This document shows positions 9,101 to 14,597 of a DNA stretch of 23,067 nt, in pieces. The stretch is from an uncultured Oscillospiraceae bacterium (GTDB lineage Bacteria; Bacillota; Clostridia; Oscillospirales; Oscillospiraceae), in contig CAAELC010000085.1 of NCBI GenBank assembly GCA_900756715.1, forward strand, positions 1-23,067. The letters run 5' to 3'. The notes beneath the pieces were generated by a model that worked only from the letters and a program-made list of their open reading frames with translations, was not told the origin of the DNA and did not search any database. The first letter of the stretch is position 1; every line of letters begins with the position of its first letter. The translations under genes were made by a program, and so were the position numbers.

Positions 9101-9767
9101 CAAGGCCACCCGCCGCATTGCCGAATTGACACGGGACATCCGGAATCTGGGCGCCATCAATGTAGGCGCTATCGAGGAATTTGAACGGGTGAATACCCGC
9201 TACACCTATCTTACCGGCCAACGGGACGATGTGGACCGGGCCAAGGAGGAACTGGCAGGAATCATTGACCAGATTACCTGCCAGATGACGGATATTTTTG
9301 CCCAGCAGTTTGCCATCCTGTGCGAAAGCTTTCAGGAAACCTTCCTGGAGCTGTTCGGCGGAGGCCGGGCCACGCTGGAGCTGGAGGATGAGAACGACAT
9401 TCTCAACTGCGGCATCGAGATCAAGGCCCAGCCGCCCGGCAAGCAGCTGAAGACTCTGACGCTGCTTTCCGGCGGGGAGAAGGCATTTGTGGCCATTGCT
9501 CTGTATTTTGCCATTTTAAAGGTGCATCCCACGCCCTTCTGCGTGATGGATGAAATTGAGGCAGCGCTGGATGAGGCGAATGTGGTACGGTATGCCCGGT
9601 ATATGCGGCGCATTGCGGGAAAAACCCAGTTCATTGTCATCACCCACCGCCGCGGCACGATGGAGGAGGCGGATGTTCTGTATGGCATCACCATGCAGGA
9701 GCGGGGCGTTTCCACCGTGCTGACAGCGGATCTGAATGAGTTGAGCCGGGAATTGAAGATCAAATAA
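6195..9767 (+). CDS. smc: chromosome segregation ATPase SMC
   Basis: An 1190-residue condensin subunit, the usual length for bacterial Smc. It dimerises through its hinge, works with ScpA/ScpB and extrudes or tethers DNA loops to compact and separate chromosomes. Domains in order: N-terminal ATPase half with Walker A GPNGSGKSN (31-39) and the GYSIIGQGKI Q-loop region (about 138-147); long coiled coil rich in Glu/Gln/Arg (about 170-500); globular hinge (about 510-660) with the GG-rich NAGGSMTGGS element; return coiled coil (about 680-1000); C-terminal half with ABC signature LSGGEKAF (about 1091-1098) and Walker B VMDEIEAALDE. The start is a GTG with AGGGGG about 10 bases upstream. It is the first gene of the operon; rnc, often found before smc in Firmicutes, is absent, as are scpA and scpB. 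ftsY follows 12 bases later. Confidence 0.98.
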   Translation: MYLKALEIQGFKSFPDKTVLNFGSDITAIVGPNGSGKSNISDAIRWVMGEQNSRQLRGAKMEDVIFGGTEKRRQMGFAQVTLVIDNTEHIFPTRDEAEVAVTRWYYRSGESEYYINRQSVRLKDVNELFMDTGMGREGYSIIGQGKIDEILSVKSGERREVFEEAAGISKYRHRKEETERKLQHTEENLVRINDKIAELEMQVEPLRKQAETAKKYLVLRDELRTLEISVWLENLQKLKTEALKLQTDFETARQDQQAAQQELDGVYRQAEEYAGKIHDSDCSAENVRGEISRLEGTIGEQEAAMAVARATAEHHGQSIARMEREMADSSSRTESLQEQTHALRGRMEEIEQQTAALETALEALQQQAGALGRQTADGLHQQEDLRRREAEHTAEGARNRAELSALTAGADEIAQRQRELAEQLAENEKKEADARQESARNRQALESARQEEQAASNIIQGHSLKMEGRKRRAAESSQTKEELSRQVKTMDDRIRLLAEMEKEYEGFNKAVKIVMHAAEKGALQGVHGPVGSILHTRREYSVAIEIALGAAMQYIVVDSQQCGKAAITLLKQRDGGRATFLPLDTIRPRTLRESGLEEEYGFVGVASQLVEYGGKYRNIIENLLGSTVVVEDMDSGIRMARRHDNRFRIVTLDGQVLNAGGSMTGGSVSRSAGILSRSGELESLRGQQQKLEQKLQEAVQRAEETERELQKAQYELDVAREQQRAANDQVLTLEGRQNHFELLLESLAQTAEGLHRQQTALQERHRGDAGRTEEIRRAVEECDRLAAQTHRQLEGVQAEYDRLRQQEEQLAGDMARKKEERAALLAEGDSIESRIRDLEQLKEDLLGEHTDRESLMNTLREQQQQAVQEIAHRQEQAEELRRGIESHRQTLQALNEEKMKLETARGQTDRRSRECNDRLLAAEREVSRLESKLNANTMEEKQILDRLWERYELSHSDAQTLRIPLESVPKATRRIAELTRDIRNLGAINVGAIEEFERVNTRYTYLTGQRDDVDRAKEELAGIIDQITCQMTDIFAQQFAILCESFQETFLELFGGGRATLELEDENDILNCGIEIKAQPPGKQLKTLTLLSGGEKAFVAIALYFAILKVHPTPFCVMDEIEAALDEANVVRYARYMRRIAGKTQFIVITHRRGTMEEADVLYGITMQERGVSTVLTADLNELSRELKIK

Positions 9768-9779
9768 AGGAGACAGACT

Positions 9780-10649
9780 ATGGGCATTTTCAGCAAGCTG
9801 CGGCAGGCTTGGTTTGGCAGCGTCGATTGGGAGAAGATCGACGACGAATTTTATGACAATCTGGAGGAGGCACTGATTCTGGCCGATGTGGGCATGGGCA
9901 TTGCCACCGAGGCGGTGCAGTCCCTGCGCAACACCGTGTTCAGCTACGACATCAAGGACCCGGAGCGGGTGAAGGAGGAGCTGCGCAGGATCCTTCTGAA
10001 AAAGCTGGAGGTTGGCGATACGGCGCTGGATACATCGAAAAAGCCCACGGTGGTGCTGGTCATCGGCGTGAACGGCGTGGGAAAGACCACCTCCATCGGC
10101 AAGCTGGCCAAGCGGCTGAAGACGGAGGGGAAAAAAGTCCTGCTGTGCGCCGGGGACACCTTCCGGGCCGCTGCTGCCGATCAGCTGGAGATCTGGGCCA
10201 ACCGGGCGGAGGTGCCCATTGTCCGCCAGAACGAGGGCGCGGACCCCGGCGCGGTGCTGTTTGACGCGCTGCAGGCTGCCAAGGCAAGAGATGTGGATGT
10301 GGTGCTGTGCGACACGGCAGGCCGGCTTCACAACAAGCAGAACCTGATGAATGAGCTGGCAAAGCTGAGCAAAATCATCGACCGGGAGGCACCGGACGCC
10401 GGGCGGGAGACGCTGCTGGTGCTGGACGCCACCACCGGCCAGAACGGCCTGATTCAGGCCCGGCAGTTCAAGGAGACGGCGGGCCTGACGGGCATTGTGC
10501 TGACCAAGCTGGACGGAACTGCCAAGGGCGGCATCGTGATTGCCATTGCCCGGGAATTGGGCGTGCCGGTAAAGTTTGTCGGTCTGGGCGAGGGCGTTGA
10601 TGACCTGAAGCCCTTTGACGCACAGGAATTTGTGAACGATCTGTTTTGA
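9780..10649 (+). CDS. ftsY: signal recognition particle receptor FtsY
   Basis: SRP-family GTPase that docks SRP-ribosome complexes at the membrane. The 289-residue protein has the short N domain (about 1-85) and G domain (about 88-289). The G motifs are all present: GVNGVGKTT (96-104), DTFRAAA (126-132), DTAGR (178-182), TKLDG (242-246) and GLGE (268-271). The acidic N-terminal A domain of E. coli FtsY is missing, as is normal for Firmicutes; the amphipathic start MGIFSKLRQAWFG would be the membrane-targeting helix. The M domain of Ffh is absent, which rules out ffh. ATG 9780 has AAAGGAG upstream and lies 12 bases after smc, a gene pair found together in many Firmicutes. Confidence 0.97.
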   Translation: MGIFSKLRQAWFGSVDWEKIDDEFYDNLEEALILADVGMGIATEAVQSLRNTVFSYDIKDPERVKEELRRILLKKLEVGDTALDTSKKPTVVLVIGVNGVGKTTSIGKLAKRLKTEGKKVLLCAGDTFRAAAADQLEIWANRAEVPIVRQNEGADPGAVLFDALQAAKARDVDVVLCDTAGRLHNKQNLMNELAKLSKIIDREAPDAGRETLLVLDATTGQNGLIQARQFKETAGLTGIVLTKLDGTAKGGIVIAIARELGVPVKFVGLGEGVDDLKPFDAQEFVNDLF

Positions 10650-10665
10650 TAAGGAGGAAGCAGCC

Positions 10666-11382
10666 ATGCCCCGTGCAGACGGCAGAGGGCCGCAGCAGCT
10701 GCGGCCCGTGGAGATGATCCAGGACTATGTAAAATTTGCAGAAGGAAGCGTGCTGATCCGCTGCGGCGACACGGTGGTGCTGTGCAACGCCTCGGTGGAG
10801 GAAAAAACGCCGCCCCATGTGAAAGAGGGCTGCGGCTGGGTCACGGCGGAGTATTCCATGCTGCCCCGGGCCAACCGGCAGCGCTCCCGGCGGGATATTG
10901 ACAAACTGAAGCTGGCCGGACGCAGTGCCGAGATTCAGCGGCTGATTGGACGCAGCCTCCGGGCTGCGGTGGATATGGAAAAGCTGGGCGCACGCACCAT
11001 CACCGTAGACTGCGATGTGCTGCAGGGCGACGGCGGCACCCGCACCGCCTCGGTGACAGGCGGCTTTGTGGCGATGGCCCTTGCCTGCCGGCGGCTGGTG
11101 GAGCAGGGCGTGCTGGCGGAAAACCCGGTGCGCCACTATGTGGCCGGCGTCAGCGCGGGAATCGTGGACGATGAACTGCTGCTGGATCTGCCCTACAGCG
11201 AAGACAGCAGGGCGCAGGTGGACCTGAACTGCGTGATGAACGAGCGGGGAGAGCTGATCGAATTGCAGGGCACCGGCGAGGGCCGCAGCTTTACCATCGA
11301 GGAGCAGCAGGCGCTGGTGACACTGTGCCGGAGCGGTATCCGTCAGCTGATTGAAAAGCAGAGAGAAATCGTGGCCCTGTAA
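10666..11382 (+). CDS. rph: ribonuclease PH
   Basis: Phosphate-dependent 3'-5' exoribonuclease that trims the 3' ends of tRNA precursors; it works as a hexamer. The 238 residues are one RNase PH domain of standard length. Family blocks seen: RADGR (3-7) near the start, GWVTAEYSMLPRA (57-69) with the following basic stretch NRQRSRRDI, the GRSAEIQRLIGRSLRA helix (85-100), GDGGTRTASVTGG (121-133), and DLPYSEDSRAQVDLN near the C-terminus with its catalytic acidic residues. ATG 10666 has AAGGAGG 7-8 bases upstream and lies 16 bases after ftsY. The small membrane protein and rdgB follow; rph-rdgB pairing is common in Firmicutes. Confidence 0.97.
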   Translation: MPRADGRGPQQLRPVEMIQDYVKFAEGSVLIRCGDTVVLCNASVEEKTPPHVKEGCGWVTAEYSMLPRANRQRSRRDIDKLKLAGRSAEIQRLIGRSLRAAVDMEKLGARTITVDCDVLQGDGGTRTASVTGGFVAMALACRRLVEQGVLAENPVRHYVAGVSAGIVDDELLLDLPYSEDSRAQVDLNCVMNERGELIELQGTGEGRSFTIEEQQALVTLCRSGIRQLIEKQREIVAL

Positions 11383-11406
11383 AAGAGGGCTGCGGGAAAG
11401 AGAGAA

Positions 11407-11697
11407 ATGATGACAGCGGAAATTTTCGAGGCGGGAATGCTTTTGTGCTTTGGCTGCTCATGGCCCATGAACATCGCCAAATCCCTGCGGGCCAGAACGG
11501 CCCGGGGAAAGAGTCTGGCCTTTGAGCTGTTCGTGCTGGCAGGGTATATCTGCGGCATTACGGGCAAGATACTGAGCGGACATGTGAACTGGGTGCTGGC
11601 CATCTATGTGCTGGATTTGCTGATGGTGAGCACGGACATTTGCCTGACGCTGCGTAACCGGCGTCTGGATAAGAAAAAGGAGGCTGAGGCCGCATGA
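11407..11697 (+). CDS. small three-helix membrane protein, PQ-loop/SemiSWEET-like (unassigned)
   Basis: A 96-residue protein I cannot name with certainty. It has about three hydrophobic helices (near 6-24, 37-57, 61-81) and a charged, Lys-rich C-terminus (RNRRLDKKKEAEAA), so the positive tail should be cytoplasmic. The segment WPMNIAKSLRARTARGKSLA (19-38) looks like a PQ-loop motif: a Pro near a helix end followed by a basic loop and K-S. Three helices is the size of a bacterial SemiSWEET half-transporter, which dimerises; that likeness is my inference. It starts 24 bases after rph with a GGAAAGAGAG site. Its TGA overlaps the rdgB ATG (ATGA at 11694-11697), so the two are translationally coupled. 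Its role among RNA and nucleotide genes is unknown. Confidence 0.75.
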   Translation: MMTAEIFEAGMLLCFGCSWPMNIAKSLRARTARGKSLAFELFVLAGYICGITGKILSGHVNWVLAIYVLDLLMVSTDICLTLRNRRLDKKKEAEAA

Positions 11698-12284
11698 AAT
11701 TCGTACTGGCTACCCATAACAAAAAGAAGCTGGCGGAAATGCAGGCTATTTTGCAGGAACTGGGCGTGGAAATCGTGCTGCAGTCCGATTTGGGGCTTGC
11801 GCTGGAGCCGGAGGAAAACGGCGAGACTTTTGAGCAGAACGCCCGCATCAAGGCACAGGCCGTGATGCAGGCCAGCGGCCTGCCTGCCATTGCGGACGAT
11901 TCCGGCCTGTGTGTGGACGCACTGAACGGCGCGCCGGGGGTGTATTCCGCTCGTTATGGCGGGCTGGACGACGATACGGCCCGGTATCGTCTGCTGCTGC
12001 AGAATCTGCGGGGGGCCACAACCCGGGCGGCCCACTTTCACACCAGCATTGTCTGCTGCCTTCCGGATGGAACGGAACTGACGGCACAGGGCGAGTGCCG
12101 CGGCACCATTGCCTATGCCCCGCAGGGGGAGGGCGGCTTTGGCTATGACCCGGTATTTTTCGTGCCGGAACTGCGCAAGACCTTTGCTCAGCTGACGCCG
12201 GAGGAAAAGAACGCCGTGAGCCACCGGGGCAATGCTCTGCGGGCCTTTGCGGGCGTATTAAAAGAATATTTGGAGAAGAACTGA
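11694..12284 (+). CDS. rdgB: XTP/dITP diphosphatase (RdgB/HAM1 family)
   Basis: House-cleaning pyrophosphatase that converts XTP, ITP and dITP to monophosphates and keeps deaminated purines out of DNA and RNA. The 196-residue length is standard. Motifs: the substrate-binding ATHNKKK (6-12), the conserved EENGETFEQNA stretch (40-50), ADDSGL (67-72) with metal-binding acids, GAPGVYSARY (79-88), GFGYDPVF (148-155) for base recognition, and SHRGNALRAF (176-185). Start ATG 11694 overlaps the stop of the membrane-protein gene in ATGA. The yhbY gene begins one base after its TGA. Confidence 0.97.
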   Translation: MKFVLATHNKKKLAEMQAILQELGVEIVLQSDLGLALEPEENGETFEQNARIKAQAVMQASGLPAIADDSGLCVDALNGAPGVYSARYGGLDDDTARYRLLLQNLRGATTRAAHFHTSIVCCLPDGTELTAQGECRGTIAYAPQGEGGFGYDPVFFVPELRKTFAQLTPEEKNAVSHRGNALRAFAGVLKEYLEKN

Positions 12285-12285
12285 T

Positions 12286-12606
12286 ATGGAACTGACAAGC
12301 AAACAGCGTGCCCAGCTGCGCGGCATGGCCTCCACGCTGGACACTATCATTCAGGTAGGTAAGGACGGCATCGGGGAGAACCTGATTGCACAGGTCAACA
12401 GCGCGCTGGAGGCCCGGGAGCTGGTGAAGGGACGGGTGCTGGAAAATTCCATGCTCACCGCCCGGGAGGCTGCCGAGCAGCTGAAAATTCCCACCCGCAG
12501 TGAGGTGGTGCAGGTCATCGGCAGCAAGTTTGTGCTATACCGCATGCAGCACGACAAGACCAGACGGAAGATCGAACTGGTGCGCGACCGGAAAAAGAGC
12601 GTGTGA
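12286..12606 (+). CDS. yhbY: YhbY family RNA-binding protein (CRM domain)
   Basis: A 106-residue single CRM (YhbY) domain protein. Its start LTSKQRAQLRGMA (3-15) and the loop GKDGIGENL (25-33) match the family's conserved helix and GxxG RNA-binding loop. Family members bind pre-50S ribosomal particles and are thought to help large-subunit assembly. A basic C-terminal tail (DKTRRKIELVRDRKK) extends beyond the domain. It begins one base after the rdgB stop with a GGAGAA site inside rdgB, and ends one base before the nadD/yqeK start. In other Firmicutes yhbY (yqeI) also lies next to nadD, yqeK and rsfS, so the neighbourhood supports the call. Confidence 0.95.
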   Translation: MELTSKQRAQLRGMASTLDTIIQVGKDGIGENLIAQVNSALEARELVKGRVLENSMLTAREAAEQLKIPTRSEVVQVIGSKFVLYRMQHDKTRRKIELVRDRKKSV

Positions 12607-12607
12607 T

Positions 12608-13801
12608 ATGAAGATCGGAATCTACGGCGGAACCTTTGATCCCATTCACCGGGGCCATTTGTCGGCGGCCGAAGCGGCGGCCCGGGTGCTGGGGCTGGAT
12701 CAGGTGCTGCTGGTGCCGGATGCGCTGCCGCCCCATAAGGAGCTGTCTTCCGGCAGCGCCAGCGGACAGCAACGCTATGAAATGGCAGAGCTTGCCCTGT
12801 ATGAGGCGCGCTGTCCGGCCCGGGTGCTGGACACGGAATTGCGCCGGGGCGGCGTCAGCTATACCTGCGACACGCTGCGCCAGTTGAAAGAGCAGTATCC
12901 CCGGGATGAACTGTGGCTGCTGATGGGCTCGGATATGTTTTTGTCCCTGCATACATGGCGGCAGTCGGAGGTAATTACGAGTCTGGCGGGCATTGCCGCC
13001 TTCAGCCGCCAGCAGGAGGATGAAAGCCTTGCCTTTCGCCATCAGAAGGAATATCTGGAAACGGCCTATGGAGCAAAGGTGGTCACCATGGTGAACCCCA
13101 ATCTGATTGAGGTCAGCTCCAGCTGGCTGCGGCAGACACTGCGGCAGGGCGGGGGAGAGAAGTTTCTGCCCACGCCTGTATACGGGTATATTCAGCGCAC
13201 GGGCCTGTACGGCGTCCGGCGGGATTTGAAGAACCTCTCCCCGGACGAGCTGCGTCCCATTGCCCTGAGTTATCTAAAGGTAAAGCGGATGCCCCATGTG
13301 CTTGGCACCGAGCGGGAGGCCGTTTTTCTGGCCGAAAAGTACGGGGCGGATGTGGAAAAGGCCCGGGTAGCGGCGCTGCTGCACGATTGCACCAAGAAGC
13401 TGGATATGCAGCAGCAGCTTGCCCTGTGCGGGCAGTACGGCATCCGGCTGGATGAGCTGGAGCAGAAGTCGCTGAAGCTGCTGCACTCGAAGACCGGTGC
13501 GGCCATTGCCCGGGATGTGTTCGGTGTGCCGGACGATGTGTATAACGCGATTTATTACCACACCACCGGAAAGCCGGATATGACCCTGCTGGAAAAGGTG
13601 ATTTATCTGGCGGATTACATCGAGCCGACCCGGAATTTCCCCGGCGTGGAGCGGCTGCGGCAGGCGGTGCATGAGGATCTGGACCGCGGCCTGTGCCTGG
13701 CGCTGCGGGATGGCGTGGAGGAGCTGGAATCCATGGGCAATCCCGTGCATCACAACACGCTGGAGGCACTTTCCTATATGCAAACAGAAATGGGAGGATA
13801 A
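12608..13801 (+). CDS. nadD: NadD-YqeK fusion: nicotinate-nucleotide adenylyltransferase plus HD-domain Ap4A hydrolase-like
   Basis: One 397-residue frame joins two enzymes that are separate neighbours in B. subtilis. Residues 1-about 200 are NadD: GGTFDPIHRGH (7-17) with the nucleotidyltransferase histidines His14 and His17, LLVPDALPPHK (34-44), MGSDMF (106-111) and the VSSSWLR signature (169-175). It adenylates nicotinate mononucleotide to deamido-NAD. Residues about 210-397 are a YqeK-type HD domain: His230, HD at 259-260, His293, His318 and Asp336 (in LADYIEPTR) are the expected metal ligands. YqeK proteins split Ap4A symmetrically to ADP. Both active sites look intact. The frame opens earlier (12500) inside yhbY; ATG 12608 is chosen because the NadD N-terminus begins there, one base after the yhbY stop. 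The ribosome site is weak, suggesting coupling to yhbY. Confidence 0.95.
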   Translation: MKIGIYGGTFDPIHRGHLSAAEAAARVLGLDQVLLVPDALPPHKELSSGSASGQQRYEMAELALYEARCPARVLDTELRRGGVSYTCDTLRQLKEQYPRDELWLLMGSDMFLSLHTWRQSEVITSLAGIAAFSRQQEDESLAFRHQKEYLETAYGAKVVTMVNPNLIEVSSSWLRQTLRQGGGEKFLPTPVYGYIQRTGLYGVRRDLKNLSPDELRPIALSYLKVKRMPHVLGTEREAVFLAEKYGADVEKARVAALLHDCTKKLDMQQQLALCGQYGIRLDELEQKSLKLLHSKTGAAIARDVFGVPDDVYNAIYYHTTGKPDMTLLEKVIYLADYIEPTRNFPGVERLRQAVHEDLDRGLCLALRDGVEELESMGNPVHHNTLEALSYMQTEMGG

Positions 13802-13808
13802 GAAGTAT

Positions 13809-14177
13809 ATGAAAACACCGAAGGAATTGGCGCTGCTGGCAGCCAAGGCGCTGTCCGACAAAAAGGGCAGGGAAATTCAGGTGCTGGAGATTGGCGACCT
13901 GACTACGCTGGCAGACTATTTTGTCATTGCTACCGGTTCGTCCAATACCCAGATCAACGCGCTGGTGGACAATGTGGAAAAGGAACTGACGGAGCAGGCC
14001 GGTGAGGAGCCGCTGCACCGGGAGGGCTACCGGGGCGGCACATGGGTGCTGTTGGATTACGGCTGCATTGCCGTTCATGTTTTTAACGCCGAGGCCCGTG
14101 AATTTTACGGTTTGGAGCGCCTCTGGCGTGACGGCAGGCCTGTTGACCTGACAGGCGTGGTGGATGCCGCCGAGTAA
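13809..14177 (+). CDS. rsfS: ribosome silencing factor RsfS
   Basis: A 122-residue RsfS/Iojap/YqeL protein. It binds uL14 on the 50S subunit and blocks joining with 30S when nutrients are short. Family blocks seen: ADYFVIATGSSNTQ (35-48), HREGYRGGTWVLLDYG (70-85), VHVFNAEAREFYGLERLW (89-106). ATG 13809 has a GGGAGG site that overlaps the end of the nadD/yqeK gene, 7 bases from its stop. It is the last gene of the smc operon. After its stop only a short 5-bp hairpin (14213-14217 with 14225-14229) without a U-tract is seen, so transcription may continue into the leuS T-box leader. Confidence 0.96.
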   Translation: MKTPKELALLAAKALSDKKGREIQVLEIGDLTTLADYFVIATGSSNTQINALVDNVEKELTEQAGEEPLHREGYRGGTWVLLDYGCIAVHVFNAEAREFYGLERLWRDGRPVDLTGVVDAAE

Positions 14178-14238
14178 GCGTATATGCGCGCCGAATAGTC
14201 CCTTTGCGGCCGCTGCGGAATTTTCGCAGATAAATTCC

Positions 14239-14267
14239 TTGACAAATAGCGGGAAAAATACTAATAT
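14239..14267 (+). promoter_or_regulatory. sigma-A promoter of leuS
   Basis: Perfect TTGACA (14239-14244), a 17-base spacer and TAATAT (14262-14267). The predicted start near 14274 is just ahead of the T-box stem I. Confidence 0.85.
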
Positions 14268-14274
14268 AAATCCG

Positions 14275-14544
14275 ATATTGCAGTTTATGGCAATGATGGG
14301 GAGAAAGCAGAACGGACCTGCCGAAAGAGAGCCGGCGGATGGTGCAAGCCGGCGGAGGCGTTCTGTGTACTGGCCCCGGAGTCTTTCTGCCCGAACCGTG
14401 CGCGGTAGGGCGGGGCGGGTGTCTCCCGTTACAGAGACGGGCTTTGAAAAAAGCCGCTGAGGGCGGCAGGGCGATCTGCCGCTGAAGCAGGGTGGTTTCA
14501 CGCTGACAGCGTCCCTGACCGTGTGCGGTCAGGGATGTTTTTTT
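14275..14544 (+). promoter_or_regulatory. T-box leader of leuS, CUG (leucine) specifier
   Basis: Stem I: CAGAACG pairs with CGTTCTG. The apical loop GGATGGTGCAA (14337-14347) is closed by GCCGGC/GCCGGC and preceded by AGAGAG. The internal specifier loop holds CTG (14370-14372), a leucine codon followed by G. The T-box is AGGGTGGT (14489-14496); its TGGT would pair with the ACCA end of tRNA-Leu. The antiterminator pairs AGGG with CCCT and ACGCT with AGCGT. The competing terminator is a 10-bp stem (14512-14521 with 14526-14535) with a TGTG loop and T7 (14538-14544). Uncharged tRNA-Leu should favour the antiterminator and switch leuS on. Confidence 0.93.
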
Positions 14545-14597
14545 GACCGGATGCGCGCTCTATCATCAGATCAAATGCACCATAAAGGAGAGACAAT

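Noticed and set aside
6264..9221. 985-codon open frame on the minus strand across smc
   Set aside because: It mirrors the biased Gln/Glu/Arg codons of the smc coiled coil (Leu-, Gln- and His-rich translation). It has no ribosome site and no family motif; the plus frame has all Smc motifs.
14213..14229. terminator after rsfS
   Set aside because: A 5-bp stem with no U-tract; too weak to call.
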